NCBI RefSeq assembly: GCF_947493565.1
Contig: NZ_CANLRG010000003.1
Location: 248,001-312,000, forward strand
Origin: an uncultured Lutibacter sp.
Lineage (GTDB): Bacteria; Bacteroidota; Bacteroidia; Flavobacteriales; Flavobacteriaceae
DNA length: 64,000 nucleotides
Reading direction: 5' to 3'
Part shown: positions 37,004-46,348 of the stretch, piece by piece
Layout of the letters: the number at the start of each line of letters is the position of its first letter
How positions within the stretch are numbered: the stretch's first letter is position 1
Program-made: the position numbers and the translations under genes
Notes under the pieces: model-generated
What the model was told of the DNA's origin: nothing
Seen by the model: the letters and a program-made list of their open reading frames with translations, nothing else
Database searches by the model: none

Positions 37004-37807
37004 TTACAATTTATAGTGATTCATTAATAACTTTTCATAAATTGTATCTGGAAGTATTTTTTTTAATACAATTGAAAACTTTTGCATAAAATTACCTACT
37101 TTATAGTGTACTTTTGGTTTTGAGGTTTGGGTTATTTTATAAATTGCTTTGGCCATTTCTAAAGGATCACTTCCACTATCAACATGAGCATTCATTAAAT
37201 CTAAATTTTCTTGATATGTTTTTTTATAAGGTGAGTTTTCAAAAACAGGGGTATGATATCTTCCTGAGGCAATATTTGTTGCAAAATCGCCTGGCGCAAC
37301 ATTAGTAATATGAATTCCAAAACCTTTCACCTCCATTCTAATCGCCTCTGTAACAATCTCTAACGCTCCTTTTGTTGCAGAATAGATTCCTCTAAAAGGC
37401 AGTCCCATATATCCCGCTATGGAAGTTACATTTATAATTAAGCCTCTTTTTTGTTGTCTCATTTGAGGTAATACAGCTTTCATAACTTCAATGGCACCAA
37501 AAAAATTAGTTTCAAATACGTTTCGCATTTCTTGTGTAGGAGTTTCTTCAATAGGCCCTGTAATTCCCATACCCGCATTGTTTACTAACACATCAATTCT
37601 ACCTTCATTTGAAATTACTTTATCTATAGCTTTTTGAATGGTTTCAACATTTGTTACATCTAATGCTATTAGTTGAAAAGGATGGTTTGGGTTATTATGA
37701 GGATTTCGACTTGTTCCATAAACAATAAACCCTTTTTGTAATAAAAATTCTCCTACCGATTTTCCTATACCTGAAGAACCACCAGTAATTAAAACAACTT
37801 TTGACAT
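37004..37807 (-). CDS. Short-chain dehydrogenase/reductase (SDR)
   Basis: A 267-residue classical SDR: cofactor motif TGGSSGIGKSVG, NNAGMGITGP, and the catalytic YSATKGA (Y-x3-K) preceded by a serine in NVTSIAGYMG. The first cofactor strand is followed by a basic NPHNNP stretch, suggesting NADP. Substrate unknown. It is transcribed toward the transaldolase gene, 61 bp away. Confidence 0.9.
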   Translation of the reverse strand: MSKVVLITGGSSGIGKSVGEFLLQKGFIVYGTSRNPHNNPNHPFQLIALDVTNVETIQKAIDKVISNEGRIDVLVNNAGMGITGPIEETPTQEMRNVFETNFFGAIEVMKAVLPQMRQQKRGLIINVTSIAGYMGLPFRGIYSATKGALEIVTEAIRMEVKGFGIHITNVAPGDFATNIASGRYHTPVFENSPYKKTYQENLDLMNAHVDSGSDPLEMAKAIYKITQTSKPKVHYKVGNFMQKFSIVLKKILPDTIYEKLLMNHYKL

Positions 37808-37913
37808 ATGAAGTGTAAATTTAAACGCTGTAAAGTTAAAAAGTTTATGTTAAGACAAAAGGTAAAATAATTTTATATAAGAAAAAACTACCTAAATTTA
37901 GTGTATAAAAAAA

Positions 37914-38009
37914 GGCAAGCTACCTACATCACACCGCTACAACCTAATACCTTTGCTGCGTTCCCGCCCTGGAGGATTCAAAGGGAGCTGGTTGTGTAGG
38001 ACTTGCCGG
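37914..38009 (-). ncRNA. ffs: Signal recognition particle RNA (small bacterial type)
   Basis: Minus strand carries the invariant apical domain of SRP RNA: GGCGGGAACGCAGCAAAGG with its paired strand CTCCAGG before it. The ends GGCAAGTC and GCTTGCC pair to close a single long hairpin of about 95 nt, and a T-run follows at the 3' end as terminator. A perfect promoter lies just upstream. It is the RNA scaffold for Ffh; the receptor FtsY is encoded at 6 kb. The exact 5' end is inferred from the promoter position. Confidence 0.95.
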
Positions 38010-38012
38010 GTG

Positions 38013-38043
38013 CAAATTTACAATCTATTTTCAGTTTAAACAA
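38013..38043 (-). promoter_or_regulatory. Promoter of the SRP RNA gene
   Basis: Minus strand shows TTG, 20 bp, TAAATTTG, an exact match to the Bacteroidota sigma consensus, placed so that transcription would begin at the 5' end of the SRP RNA hairpin. Confidence 0.85.
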
Positions 38044-38154
38044 TCTTTTTTTTTATAATTTTATGTAACATTTTTAAAAAACTGTTTACTAATATTTTAG
38101 TTTAAAAAAAAGAATAATGTTAACCTTAACGATTAATACTAAATAGGGATTTAG

Positions 38155-38162
38155 TATATTTG
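38155..38162 (+). promoter_or_regulatory. Candidate -7 box of the DUF4199 gene
   Basis: TATATTTG, exact TAnnTTTG, 26 bp before the ATG at 38189. Confidence 0.45.
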
Positions 38163-38188
38163 TTACACAAAAATCAAACAAACAAATT

Positions 38189-38713
38189 ATGGAAAACCAA
38201 AAATCATCATCAAAACAAGTAATTTTAAATTATGGTTTAATTCTTGGGGTAGTATCTGTGATACTTTCAGTTGCAATTTATGCTATGGGTAAAATCTATG
38301 ACCAAGGATTTGGAGTAATGTTTGCTAGCTTTGTTATTATGGCTGTAATTATTTTTATGGCACTTAAAAACTTTAGAGCTGGGAACAATAATCTTTTAAG
38401 TTTAGGAGAAGCATTAAAAATTGGTTTAGGTATTGCTTTAGTTGGAGCAATTATTTCAATTATTTACAATCAAATATTTATCAATTTTATTGAACCTGAT
38501 TTTATGGAAAATATGATGAAAGTAGGTGAGCAAAAAATGTTAGAACAATATCCAAATATGAGTGATGAGCAATTAGAGTCGGCAAAAGCAATGCAACAAA
38601 AAATGTCTAGCCCACTAATTGGTGCAGCTATGGGAATTGTAGGTAGCTTATTCTTTGGATTTATTATCTCATTAATTGAAGGATTGATTTTAAAAAGATC
38701 TGTAGAAGAATAG
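38189..38713 (+). CDS. DUF4199 family membrane protein
   Basis: A 174-residue inner-membrane protein with four hydrophobic helices (about 13-31, 39-54, 69-90, 141-166) and a soluble loop between the third and fourth that contains EQKMLEQYPNMSDEQLE. This matches DUF4199, common in Bacteroidota and often placed next to a polyprenyl-phosphate glycosyltransferase, as here (18-bp gap). Function unknown; a helper for the glycosyltransferase is possible. Confidence 0.88.
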   Translation: MENQKSSSKQVILNYGLILGVVSVILSVAIYAMGKIYDQGFGVMFASFVIMAVIIFMALKNFRAGNNNLLSLGEALKIGLGIALVGAIISIIYNQIFINFIEPDFMENMMKVGEQKMLEQYPNMSDEQLESAKAMQQKMSSPLIGAAMGIVGSLFFGFIISLIEGLILKRSVEE

Positions 38714-38731
38714 AATATTAAAAAAACATAC

Positions 38732-39679
38732 ATGGATATATCAGTAGTTATTCCACTACTTAACGAAGACGAATCTTTACAAGAATTACACGATTGGATT
38801 GCAAAAGTTATGCAATCCAATCGTTATTCTTATGAGATTCTTTTTATTGATGATGGTAGTACAGATACTTCGTGGGAAGTAATTGAAAAGCTATCTCAAG
38901 AAAACCCACAGGTAAAAGGAATTAGGTTTCAAAAAAACTATGGGAAGTCACAAGCATTAAATGCTGGTTTTAAAGAAGTTGAAGGCAAGGTAGTAATTAC
39001 AATGGATGCCGATTTACAAGACAGTCCAGATGAAATTCCTGAACTATATAATTTAATTGTAAAAGAAGGTTTTGATTTAATTTCTGGATGGAAAAAGAAA
39101 CGTTACGACTCTAAAATTCGTAAAAACCTTCCTTCAAAATTATTTAATGCTGCTGCAAGAAAAACTTCTGGTTTGAAATTACACGATTTTAACTGTGGTT
39201 TAAAAGCCTATAAAAAAGAAGTTATTAAAAATATAGATGTTAGTGGAGAAATGCACCGATATATTCCAGTGTTGGCAAAAAATGCTGGATTCAATAAAAT
39301 TGATGAAAAAGTAGTAGTACATCAAGCTAGAAAATATGGTGTTACTAAATTTGGAATGGATAGATTTATCAATGGCTTTTTAGATTTAATTACCATTTGG
39401 TTTATTTCTAAATTTGGAAAAAGACCCATGCATTTATTTGGATTATTAGGTACAATTATGTTTATAATTGGTTGTACTTTTGCTTTTTATTTAGGTTTAG
39501 ACAAATTATTTTTTAATACCACTGGTAGACTTATTACTACCAGACCCGAATTTTACATAGCATTAACTACCATGGTAATTGGAACTCAATTCTTTTTAGC
39601 AGGCTTTTTAGGTGAAATTATTTTAAGAACCAAAACAGATACTAAAAGATATTCCATTTCGTCTAAAATTAATTTATAA
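38732..39679 (+). CDS. GT2 family glycosyltransferase, polyprenyl-phosphate type
   Basis: A 315-residue protein with a GT-A domain (VVIPLLNEDESLQEL, IDDGSTDTSW, metal-binding MDADLQDSPDE) and two C-terminal membrane helices (about 232-255 and 270-295). This is the DPM1/GtrB/ArnC architecture, which loads a sugar onto undecaprenyl phosphate for use outside the membrane. The donor sugar cannot be told. It is co-transcribed with DUF4199. Confidence 0.92.
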   Translation: MDISVVIPLLNEDESLQELHDWIAKVMQSNRYSYEILFIDDGSTDTSWEVIEKLSQENPQVKGIRFQKNYGKSQALNAGFKEVEGKVVITMDADLQDSPDEIPELYNLIVKEGFDLISGWKKKRYDSKIRKNLPSKLFNAAARKTSGLKLHDFNCGLKAYKKEVIKNIDVSGEMHRYIPVLAKNAGFNKIDEKVVVHQARKYGVTKFGMDRFINGFLDLITIWFISKFGKRPMHLFGLLGTIMFIIGCTFAFYLGLDKLFFNTTGRLITTRPEFYIALTTMVIGTQFFLAGFLGEIILRTKTDTKRYSISSKINL

Positions 39680-39729
39680 CGTTTTAGTTAAATTCATTTA
39701 AATGCATTAAAAAATTAGCTTAATAAGTT

Positions 39730-39737
39730 TAATTTTG
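39730..39737 (+). promoter_or_regulatory. Candidate -7 box of the phosphosugar mutase gene
   Basis: TAATTTTG followed by CA, exact TAnnTTTG, 24 bp before the ATG at 39762. Confidence 0.5.
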
Positions 39738-39761
39738 CAGTTACATCAAATATTATAAAAT

Positions 39762-41474
39762 ATGTCAGTTTTAGAAAAAGCCAACTTATGGCTAACCGAT
39801 ACTTTTGATGCTGAAACACAAAAAGAAGTTCAGCAATTAATAGCTACTAATTCAGAGCAATTAACTGAAAGTTTTTATAAAGACTTAGAGTTTGGTACAG
39901 GAGGTATGCGGGGTGTAATGGGAGCTGGAACCAATAGAATTAATAAATACACCTTAGGAAAAGCTACTCAAGGATTGGCTAATTATTTATTAAAAACATT
40001 TCCAACTAAGTCATTAAAAGTTGCTATTGCTTATGATTGTAGACATAACAGTCAAACTTTTGCTAAAACTGTAGCAGAAGTACTTTCTGCAAATAATATC
40101 AGCGTATTTTTATTTGAAGACTTGCGCCCAACACCTGAACTTTCATTTTCTGTAAAACATTTAGGGTGTGATGCTGGTATTGTTTTAACAGCCTCTCATA
40201 ACCCACCTGAATATAATGGTTATAAAGTATATTGGAATGATGGTGGTCAAATAGTTCCACCACAAGATTATAATATTATTGAGGAAGTTAATAAGTTAGA
40301 TTTTTCTGAAATTAATTTTACGGCCAATGAAAATTTAATTGAATACATTGGCTCTAAAGTTGATGAAGCCTTTATAAATGCTTCCGTTACAAATGGTACT
40401 TTTGAAACAAAAGGTAGAGAAAACTTAAAAATTGTGTTTACATCTCTACATGGTACTTCTATTGTTTCTATACCTGATGCCTTAAAAAAAGCAGGCTATA
40501 CCGATGTAAATATTGTTGAAGAACAACGTATTCCTAATGGTGATTTTCCTACAGTTGCTTCTCCTAATCCAGAAGAACCTGCCGCATTAAAAATGGCGAC
40601 AGATTTAGCTGAAAAAATTAATGCAGATATTGTTATTGGTACAGATCCTGATTGTGATCGTTTAGGAATTGCTGTTAGAGATACTAGTGGAAAAATGACA
40701 CTTTTAAATGGTAACCAAACGATGAGTGTTATGACTAATTTTTTAATTAAAAATTGGGAAAAAGAAGGCAAATTAAATGGAAATCAATTTGTTGGCTCCA
40801 CTATAGTTTCAACAAATTTAGTAAATCAAATTGCAACTAGTTATGGTGTTGAAACAAAAGTTGGTTTAACAGGTTTTAAATGGATTGCGAAAATGATTCG
40901 TGATGCCGAAGGAAAACAAGATTTTATTGGTGGTGGTGAAGAAAGTTTTGGATATATGGTTGGTGATTTCGTTCGTGATAAAGATGCTGTAACTGCTACT
41001 CTATTAGCTTGTGAAATTGCCGCTAATGCAAAAGAAAATGGAAGCTCATTCTATAATGAGTTATTAAATTTATATGTAAAACATAATTTTTACAAAGAGC
41101 ATTTAATTGCTATTGTAAAAAAAGGAATGGATGGTGCGCAACAAATCAAACAAATGATGATTGATTTAAGAGAAAATCCTATAAAAGAAATTGATGGCTC
41201 TAAAGTTAAATTTTTATGCGATTATCAAGCTTCTACAAAAACAAATTTAATTACTGGTAATGTAGAAACTATTGAAATTCCTAAATCTAACGTTTTGATT
41301 TATGAAACTGTAGATGGAACAAAAGTTGCTGCTAGACCAAGTGGTACAGAACCAAAAATAAAGTTTTATTTTAGTGTAAATTTACCTTTAGACGACGTTG
41401 AAAATTCAAAGAAAGTTGAAACTAAATTAGATGAAAAAATTCAACGAATAATAAAAGAAATGAAACTCGCTTAA
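39762..41474 (+). CDS. Phosphoglucomutase / phosphomannomutase (alpha-D-phosphohexomutase)
   Basis: A 570-residue phosphohexomutase of the PGM2/PgcA type. FGTGGMRGVMG begins the fold, the phosphoserine loop is TASHNPPEYNGYK, the metal site DPDCDRLG, the sugar-binding GGGEESFGYM, and the phosphate-binding RPSGTEPKIKFY. It interconverts hexose 1- and 6-phosphates for sugar-nucleotide synthesis. Its stop codon overlaps the ATG of the ABC exporter by one base (TAATG), implying translational coupling. Confidence 0.95.
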   Translation: MSVLEKANLWLTDTFDAETQKEVQQLIATNSEQLTESFYKDLEFGTGGMRGVMGAGTNRINKYTLGKATQGLANYLLKTFPTKSLKVAIAYDCRHNSQTFAKTVAEVLSANNISVFLFEDLRPTPELSFSVKHLGCDAGIVLTASHNPPEYNGYKVYWNDGGQIVPPQDYNIIEEVNKLDFSEINFTANENLIEYIGSKVDEAFINASVTNGTFETKGRENLKIVFTSLHGTSIVSIPDALKKAGYTDVNIVEEQRIPNGDFPTVASPNPEEPAALKMATDLAEKINADIVIGTDPDCDRLGIAVRDTSGKMTLLNGNQTMSVMTNFLIKNWEKEGKLNGNQFVGSTIVSTNLVNQIATSYGVETKVGLTGFKWIAKMIRDAEGKQDFIGGGEESFGYMVGDFVRDKDAVTATLLACEIAANAKENGSSFYNELLNLYVKHNFYKEHLIAIVKKGMDGAQQIKQMMIDLRENPIKEIDGSKVKFLCDYQASTKTNLITGNVETIEIPKSNVLIYETVDGTKVAARPSGTEPKIKFYFSVNLPLDDVENSKKVETKLDEKIQRIIKEMKLA

Positions 41475-43303
41475 TGAATCATTTTAGAAACATTTTAAGT
41501 TACGCAAAACCTTACATAAAATATGCTTGGTTAAATGTATTGTTCAATATTTTATATGCCATATTTAACGTACTTTCCGTTTTAGGTTTTATTCCAATAT
41601 TAGGGATTTTATTCAATCAAGAAGAAAAAGTATATACCAAGCCTGTTTATAAAGGTTTTACACAACTTTTTAATTATGTTCAAGATTCTTTAAACTATCG
41701 AGTAACTGAAATGATGGAAAGTGGTGGTATAGATAAAGCCTTGCTTTTTATCTGCATTTTATCATTTAGTTTATTTTTCTTTAAAAACTTATTTCGTTAT
41801 TTAGCTTCCTATGTACTCGCTTTTTTAAGAAACGGAGTTGTTAAAGATTTACGTGATAAATTATATCATAAAATAATTGAGCTACCACTAGCCTACTTTT
41901 CTGAAAAGAAAAAAGGGGATATTATTGCTCGTATGACTTCAGATGTTCAAGAGGTTGAAAACTCTTTTTTAACTTCCTTAGAAACCATTGTTAGGGAGCC
42001 TTTAACCATTATTCTAACGTTAATTTCCATGTTTGCTATTAGTGCAAAACTAACCTTATTTGTATTTATTTTATTGCCAGTTTCTGGATTTATAATTTCT
42101 ACAGTAAGCAAAAAATTAAAAGCAAAATCGCTATTAGCACAACAAGAAACGGGCAATTTTTTATCATTTATTGAAGAAACTTTAACTGGTTTAAGAATTA
42201 TTAAAGGTTTTAATGCTGAAGAAAAAATTGAAACTAAGTTTAATAACTCTACCAAAAAATTTAGAAATTTAATGACGAGCGTTATTCAACGTAAAACACT
42301 AGCCTCTCCTATGAGTGAATTTCTAGGCTCTGCTACAATTATTACTATTTTATGGTTTGGTGGCAGATTGGTTTTAGGAGAAAATAGCGATATGAAACCT
42401 CAGGAATTTTTTGGATACATTGGCTTATTCTACTTAGTCCTCAATCCTGCAAAAGCAATTTCAACAGCTTTTTATGGCATTCAAAAAGGAAATGCATCTG
42501 CCGAACGTATCATTAGTATTTTAGAAACTGAAAACACCATTGTTGACAAGCCTAATGCTGAAGATAAAATTTCTTTTGATAATGAAATTACTTTTGAAAA
42601 TATTTCATTTAAATATATAGATGAATATGTGTTGAAAAACTTTTCATTAAAAATTTCTAAAGGGCAAACAGTGGCTTTAGTCGGACAATCTGGAAGTGGA
42701 AAATCTACTTTAGCCAACTTAATTACTCGCTTTTATGATGTTAATAAAGGAGTTATTAAAATTGATGGCATCGATATCAAAGATATCACTCAAAAATCAC
42801 TAAGAAATTTAATGGGAATTGTTTCACAAGATTCAATTTTATTTAATGATACCGTAAAAAATAATATAAGTTTAGGGGTTAATAATGCTACAAATGAAGC
42901 TGTTTTAGAAGCTTCAAAAATTGCAAATGCTCACGAGTTTATTAAAGAGTTACCATTGCAATACGAAACCAATATTGGAGACAGCGGTAATACACTTTCT
43001 GGTGGACAAAAACAGCGTTTAAGCATTGCTAGAGCTGTATTAAAAAACCCTCCTATAATGATTTTAGATGAAGCTACTTCAGCTTTGGATACAGAAAGTG
43101 AACAATTAGTACAACTTGCTTTGGAAAAAATGATGAAAAACAGAACATCATTAGTGATTGCACATCGCCTGTCAACAATTCAAAATGCAGATATAATTGT
43201 AGTTATGAAAAAAGGGGAAATTGTAGAACAAGGTAAACACGAAGAACTATTAACTAAAAAAGGCGAATACTTTAAATTGGTATCTATGCAATCGTTAAGT
43301 TAA
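41474..43303 (+). CDS. MsbA-like ABC exporter (fused membrane and ATPase domains)
   Basis: A 609-residue half-transporter: six membrane helices in residues 15-330 and an ATPase domain with Walker A GQSGSGKST, Q-loop, signature LSGGQKQR and Walker B MILDEATSALD. It is close to MsbA and other lipid or multidrug exporters; the exact cargo is open. Coupling to a phosphosugar mutase and the upstream glycosyltransferase suggests envelope glycolipid work. It ends 4 bp before the converging CCA enzyme gene. Confidence 0.93.
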   Translation: MNHFRNILSYAKPYIKYAWLNVLFNILYAIFNVLSVLGFIPILGILFNQEEKVYTKPVYKGFTQLFNYVQDSLNYRVTEMMESGGIDKALLFICILSFSLFFFKNLFRYLASYVLAFLRNGVVKDLRDKLYHKIIELPLAYFSEKKKGDIIARMTSDVQEVENSFLTSLETIVREPLTIILTLISMFAISAKLTLFVFILLPVSGFIISTVSKKLKAKSLLAQQETGNFLSFIEETLTGLRIIKGFNAEEKIETKFNNSTKKFRNLMTSVIQRKTLASPMSEFLGSATIITILWFGGRLVLGENSDMKPQEFFGYIGLFYLVLNPAKAISTAFYGIQKGNASAERIISILETENTIVDKPNAEDKISFDNEITFENISFKYIDEYVLKNFSLKISKGQTVALVGQSGSGKSTLANLITRFYDVNKGVIKIDGIDIKDITQKSLRNLMGIVSQDSILFNDTVKNNISLGVNNATNEAVLEASKIANAHEFIKELPLQYETNIGDSGNTLSGGQKQRLSIARAVLKNPPIMILDEATSALDTESEQLVQLALEKMMKNRTSLVIAHRLSTIQNADIIVVMKKGEIVEQGKHEELLTKKGEYFKLVSMQSLS

Positions 43304-43307
43304 TCAA

Positions 43308-44735
43308 TTATTGGTTTTTAATAAGTCCTAATTTTTCAGCACGTTTTAACATAAAAGCATAAGCTTCTTCATAATCATTTGCTATTTTACCGTCTAAAAT
43401 TGCTTCTTTTATTGCATCTTTAATTTGTCCAATTTCTCTACAAGGCTTTAAATTAAAAGTCTCCATAATTAGCTCACCAGAAATTGGTGGTTGAAAATTA
43501 CGTATGTGGTCTCTTTGCTCTACCTCTTTTATTTTATCACGTACAATTTTAAAATTATGATGATATTTTTTATATCGTGCTGGATTTTTTGTAGTAATAT
43601 CTGCTTCACATAAAATCATTAAACTCTCAATATCATCACTAGCGTCAAAAATTAAACGCCTTACGGCAGAATCAGTCACATCAGATGCTAATATAATAGG
43701 TCTAGAACTTAGAAAAACCATTTTTTGAACAAATTTCATTTTATTATTTAAAGGCATTTTTAATCTTTTAAATAATTTAAAAACCATTTTTGCTCCAACA
43801 AATTCGTGGGTATGGAAAGTCCACCCTACTTTTTTATCAAACTTTTTAGTAGGTGCTTTTCCAATGTCATGTAATAAAGCCGCCCAACGCAACCATAAAT
43901 CTGACGTAGTTTTTGAGATATTATCAACCACCTCTAGCGTATGGTAAAAATTATCCTTATGCTTCTGCCCTTCAACCTCTTCCACACCTTGTAAATTGGT
44001 TAATTCTGGTAAAAAACGTTCTAATAATTTAGTTTTATGAAGCAACAAAAATCCTATTGAAGGCACTTTGGAAAGCAAAATTTTATGCAATTCATCAATA
44101 ATACGTTCTCTTGTAATGATATCAATTCTTTCAGAATTTTTAGAAATGGCTACCAAAGAATTTTCTTCAATTTTAAAATTAAGTTGCGTTGCAAATCTAA
44201 TAGCGCGCATCATACGCAAAGGATCGTCAGAATACGTAATATTAGGATCTAAAGGAGTTCTAATAATTTTATTTTCTAAATCTTTTATACCACCAAAAGG
44301 ATCTAATAAAATTCCATATTTTTCTGAATTTAAGCTCAAAGCTAAAGCGTTTATGGTAAAATCTCTCCTATTTTGGTCATCCTTTAAAGTTCCATTTTCA
44401 ACAACCGGGTTTCTACTTGTTTCGTTGTAAGATTCTTTACGAGCACCTACAAATTCAATTTCAACATCTTCAAATCGTAACATAGCAGTACCGTAAGTTT
44501 TAAAAACCTGAACTTTTGGATTGGTCGGTAACATTTCGGCTACTTTTTTAGCCAAATCAATACCACTTCCAACGGCAACTATATCTATATCTTTAGGTGT
44601 ATCTCTTTTTAAAAAATAATCACGAACAAAACCTCCAATTACATAAGTTTCTAATTGTAAATTATTGGAAGCTTTTGAAATATATTCAAAAATTGGATGC
44701 GATAACGCATCTTTATAGGTTTTTTTTTTCGACAT
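43308..44735 (-). CDS. cca: CCA-adding tRNA nucleotidyltransferase with HD domain
   Basis: A 475-residue class II enzyme. The N-terminal head shows GGFVRD and the catalytic pair in KDIDIVAVGSG; RRDFTINALAL and the DDPLRMMRAIRFA region define the nucleotide-binding part; an HD domain follows with LLHDIGKAPT. It adds or repairs the CCA end of tRNAs. Bacteroidota tRNA genes often lack an encoded CCA. The Sua5 gene lies 3 bp upstream, so two tRNA-maturation enzymes share a transcript. Confidence 0.95.
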   Translation of the reverse strand: MSKKKTYKDALSHPIFEYISKASNNLQLETYVIGGFVRDYFLKRDTPKDIDIVAVGSGIDLAKKVAEMLPTNPKVQVFKTYGTAMLRFEDVEIEFVGARKESYNETSRNPVVENGTLKDDQNRRDFTINALALSLNSEKYGILLDPFGGIKDLENKIIRTPLDPNITYSDDPLRMMRAIRFATQLNFKIEENSLVAISKNSERIDIITRERIIDELHKILLSKVPSIGFLLLHKTKLLERFLPELTNLQGVEEVEGQKHKDNFYHTLEVVDNISKTTSDLWLRWAALLHDIGKAPTKKFDKKVGWTFHTHEFVGAKMVFKLFKRLKMPLNNKMKFVQKMVFLSSRPIILASDVTDSAVRRLIFDASDDIESLMILCEADITTKNPARYKKYHHNFKIVRDKIKEVEQRDHIRNFQPPISGELIMETFNLKPCREIGQIKDAIKEAILDGKIANDYEEAYAFMLKRAEKLGLIKNQ

Positions 44736-44738
44736 AAA

Positions 44739-45302
44739 TTAATTACGAAGCACTATTATTTCTCCATTTTCAGCTACTTTCAATATTGTAGATGACTTCT
44801 CATTAACAACTTCGCGCTGCAAATTTACAATATAGTCTACGCTATCCAAAATAGTCGCTTCAATTTCTTTAAAACTTTTAGGTGTTGGATTTCCACTAAT
44901 ATTTGCTGAAGTTGATACAATAGGTTTTCCAAAAGCTTTAATAAGTTGTTGACAAAAAACATTTTGTACTATTCTTATTGCAACAGTTTGGTCACTAGCT
45001 ATCATATTTTTTGCCAATCCTTTTGGATTGTTGTATATAATTGTTGTTGGTTTGGTACTTTTATTTAGCACTGAAATTATGTTTTCAGAAATGGACGGAA
45101 TATAGTGTTGAAGCATATCAAGCCCGTCAACTAAAATAATTAAACTTTTACTCTCTGAACGCTTTTTAATTTTAAAAACCTTATTAACAGCTACTTCAGA
45201 TGTAGCGTCACAACCAATTCCCCAAACCGTATCTGTTGGATATAATAAAGTTTGTTCTTGCTTTAAAACTTCTAGTGATTTTTTTATTTCAGTTGTAAAC
45301 AT
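44739..45302 (-). CDS. tsaC: Threonylcarbamoyl-AMP synthase (Sua5/YrdC family)
   Basis: A 187-residue YrdC-fold enzyme: YPTDTVWGIGCDA, KIKKRSESKSLIILV, and VSTSANISGNPTP are the characteristic blocks. It makes threonylcarbamoyl-AMP for t6A37 of tRNA. The Sua5 C-terminal domain is absent, so this is the short TsaC type. It overlaps the next upstream gene by one base at its start and precedes cca by 3 bp. Confidence 0.93.
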   Translation of the reverse strand: MFTTEIKKSLEVLKQEQTLLYPTDTVWGIGCDATSEVAVNKVFKIKKRSESKSLIILVDGLDMLQHYIPSISENIISVLNKSTKPTTIIYNNPKGLAKNMIASDQTVAIRIVQNVFCQQLIKAFGKPIVSTSANISGNPTPKSFKEIEATILDSVDYIVNLQREVVNEKSSTILKVAENGEIIVLRN

Positions 45303-46339
45303 TAGTATTTACCAAATATTTTATGAATTTTTAATTTTCTTAAAAAAGAAAGTTTTCTTTTTTCTGGAACTCCATTTTTAGCAATATAATCTTGTACCGT
45401 TTCTACCATTCTTAATGCTGATTTTCCATCATTGTAGGGGTGGTATTGAGCAACAATATTTTGACGTTCTTTTTGGAATACATCTTCTTGTAGGTTTGAT
45501 ATAATTTTAGCTTCCAAATTTTTATACTCCAATGAATTATCCCATTGTATATTTTTAGAGTTACTTTTAAAAGTTATAACGGGTTTGTCTAATAACAAAA
45601 ATTCGTAAACTACCGAAGAAGTATCACTTACCATTATATCTGCCATTAATAAAAACTTAATAATATTTCTTTCTTCTTCAAAAATCACCTTTGAATTTTC
45701 TTTTGCTATTTGTTGATAAGCTACTATCAATTCCTCTGCCATTAAATCATGAAATTTTATTAAAATTAAATGATCTTTATTCTTTGCTAATTTTTTAAAT
45801 TCATCTATTAAATAAGGCGCAGATGTTAACGATGGCGAAAAAGTTGGTGCATATAACACTATTTTTTTTGCATTGTAGTTGTTTAGCAAAGCTTTTTTTT
45901 CTTCATCGTATTTATGAAGTTCATTTCCATATATATCCAACTTAGGCCAACCTGTTTCAAGTACATCAAAATTTTTATACTTGTTTTTTAATTTTAAAAA
46001 TCTTTGTGTAAAATAAGGGCCCTGAGTTAAATATAAATCAAAATAATGTCGAATTCTAAAATGACCTTTTTTCTCCCCTGCCAAACCGTGGAATACTTGT
46101 ACTTTTAAACCCCTTAAATAATAAGGAACTTCATTTCCTGGCACAAAAATAACATCGCTTTTAAAAGTTTTGACAACTTCCATATTAGATGTTAAAGTTT
46201 CATTTTTAAAAGGGAATTTATTTTTTATAGGTTTTTTAACAAACCATAAATAATCAAATTCTTTTTGCTTTAAAACCTGCATTATTGGTTCTAAAATACC
46301 AAATGCATACGGATTTTGACAAAATAATATAACTTTCAT
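45302..46339 (-). CDS. CDP-glycerol glycerophosphotransferase family protein (TagB/TagF-like)
   Basis: A 345-residue protein of the family that transfers glycerol phosphate from CDP-glycerol. Marks: VFHGLAGEKKG (first catalytic-site histidine), ETGWPKLD, VLYAPTFSP, IKFHDL (second histidine) and the nucleotide-binding DIMVSDTSSVVYEFLLLDKPVITF. In Gram-positives it builds teichoic acid; in Gram-negatives relatives decorate capsules and LPS. It follows the LicC-like gene by 9 bp and overlaps the tsaC start by one base. Confidence 0.88.
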   Translation of the reverse strand: MKVILFCQNPYAFGILEPIMQVLKQKEFDYLWFVKKPIKNKFPFKNETLTSNMEVVKTFKSDVIFVPGNEVPYYLRGLKVQVFHGLAGEKKGHFRIRHYFDLYLTQGPYFTQRFLKLKNKYKNFDVLETGWPKLDIYGNELHKYDEEKKALLNNYNAKKIVLYAPTFSPSLTSAPYLIDEFKKLAKNKDHLILIKFHDLMAEELIVAYQQIAKENSKVIFEEERNIIKFLLMADIMVSDTSSVVYEFLLLDKPVITFKSNSKNIQWDNSLEYKNLEAKIISNLQEDVFQKERQNIVAQYHPYNDGKSALRMVETVQDYIAKNGVPEKRKLSFLRKLKIHKIFGKY

Positions 46340-46348
46340 AGTAAGGTA

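Noticed and set aside
43304-43330. A terminator between the ABC exporter and cca
   Set aside because: The convergent genes are 4 bp apart and no inverted repeat with T-run is visible there.
45302-46339. True teichoic acid synthesis
   Set aside because: The organism is Gram-negative by its Bacteroidota gene content (outer-membrane barrel, MsbA-like exporter); the TagB/F-like protein more likely modifies LPS, capsule or another surface glycan.
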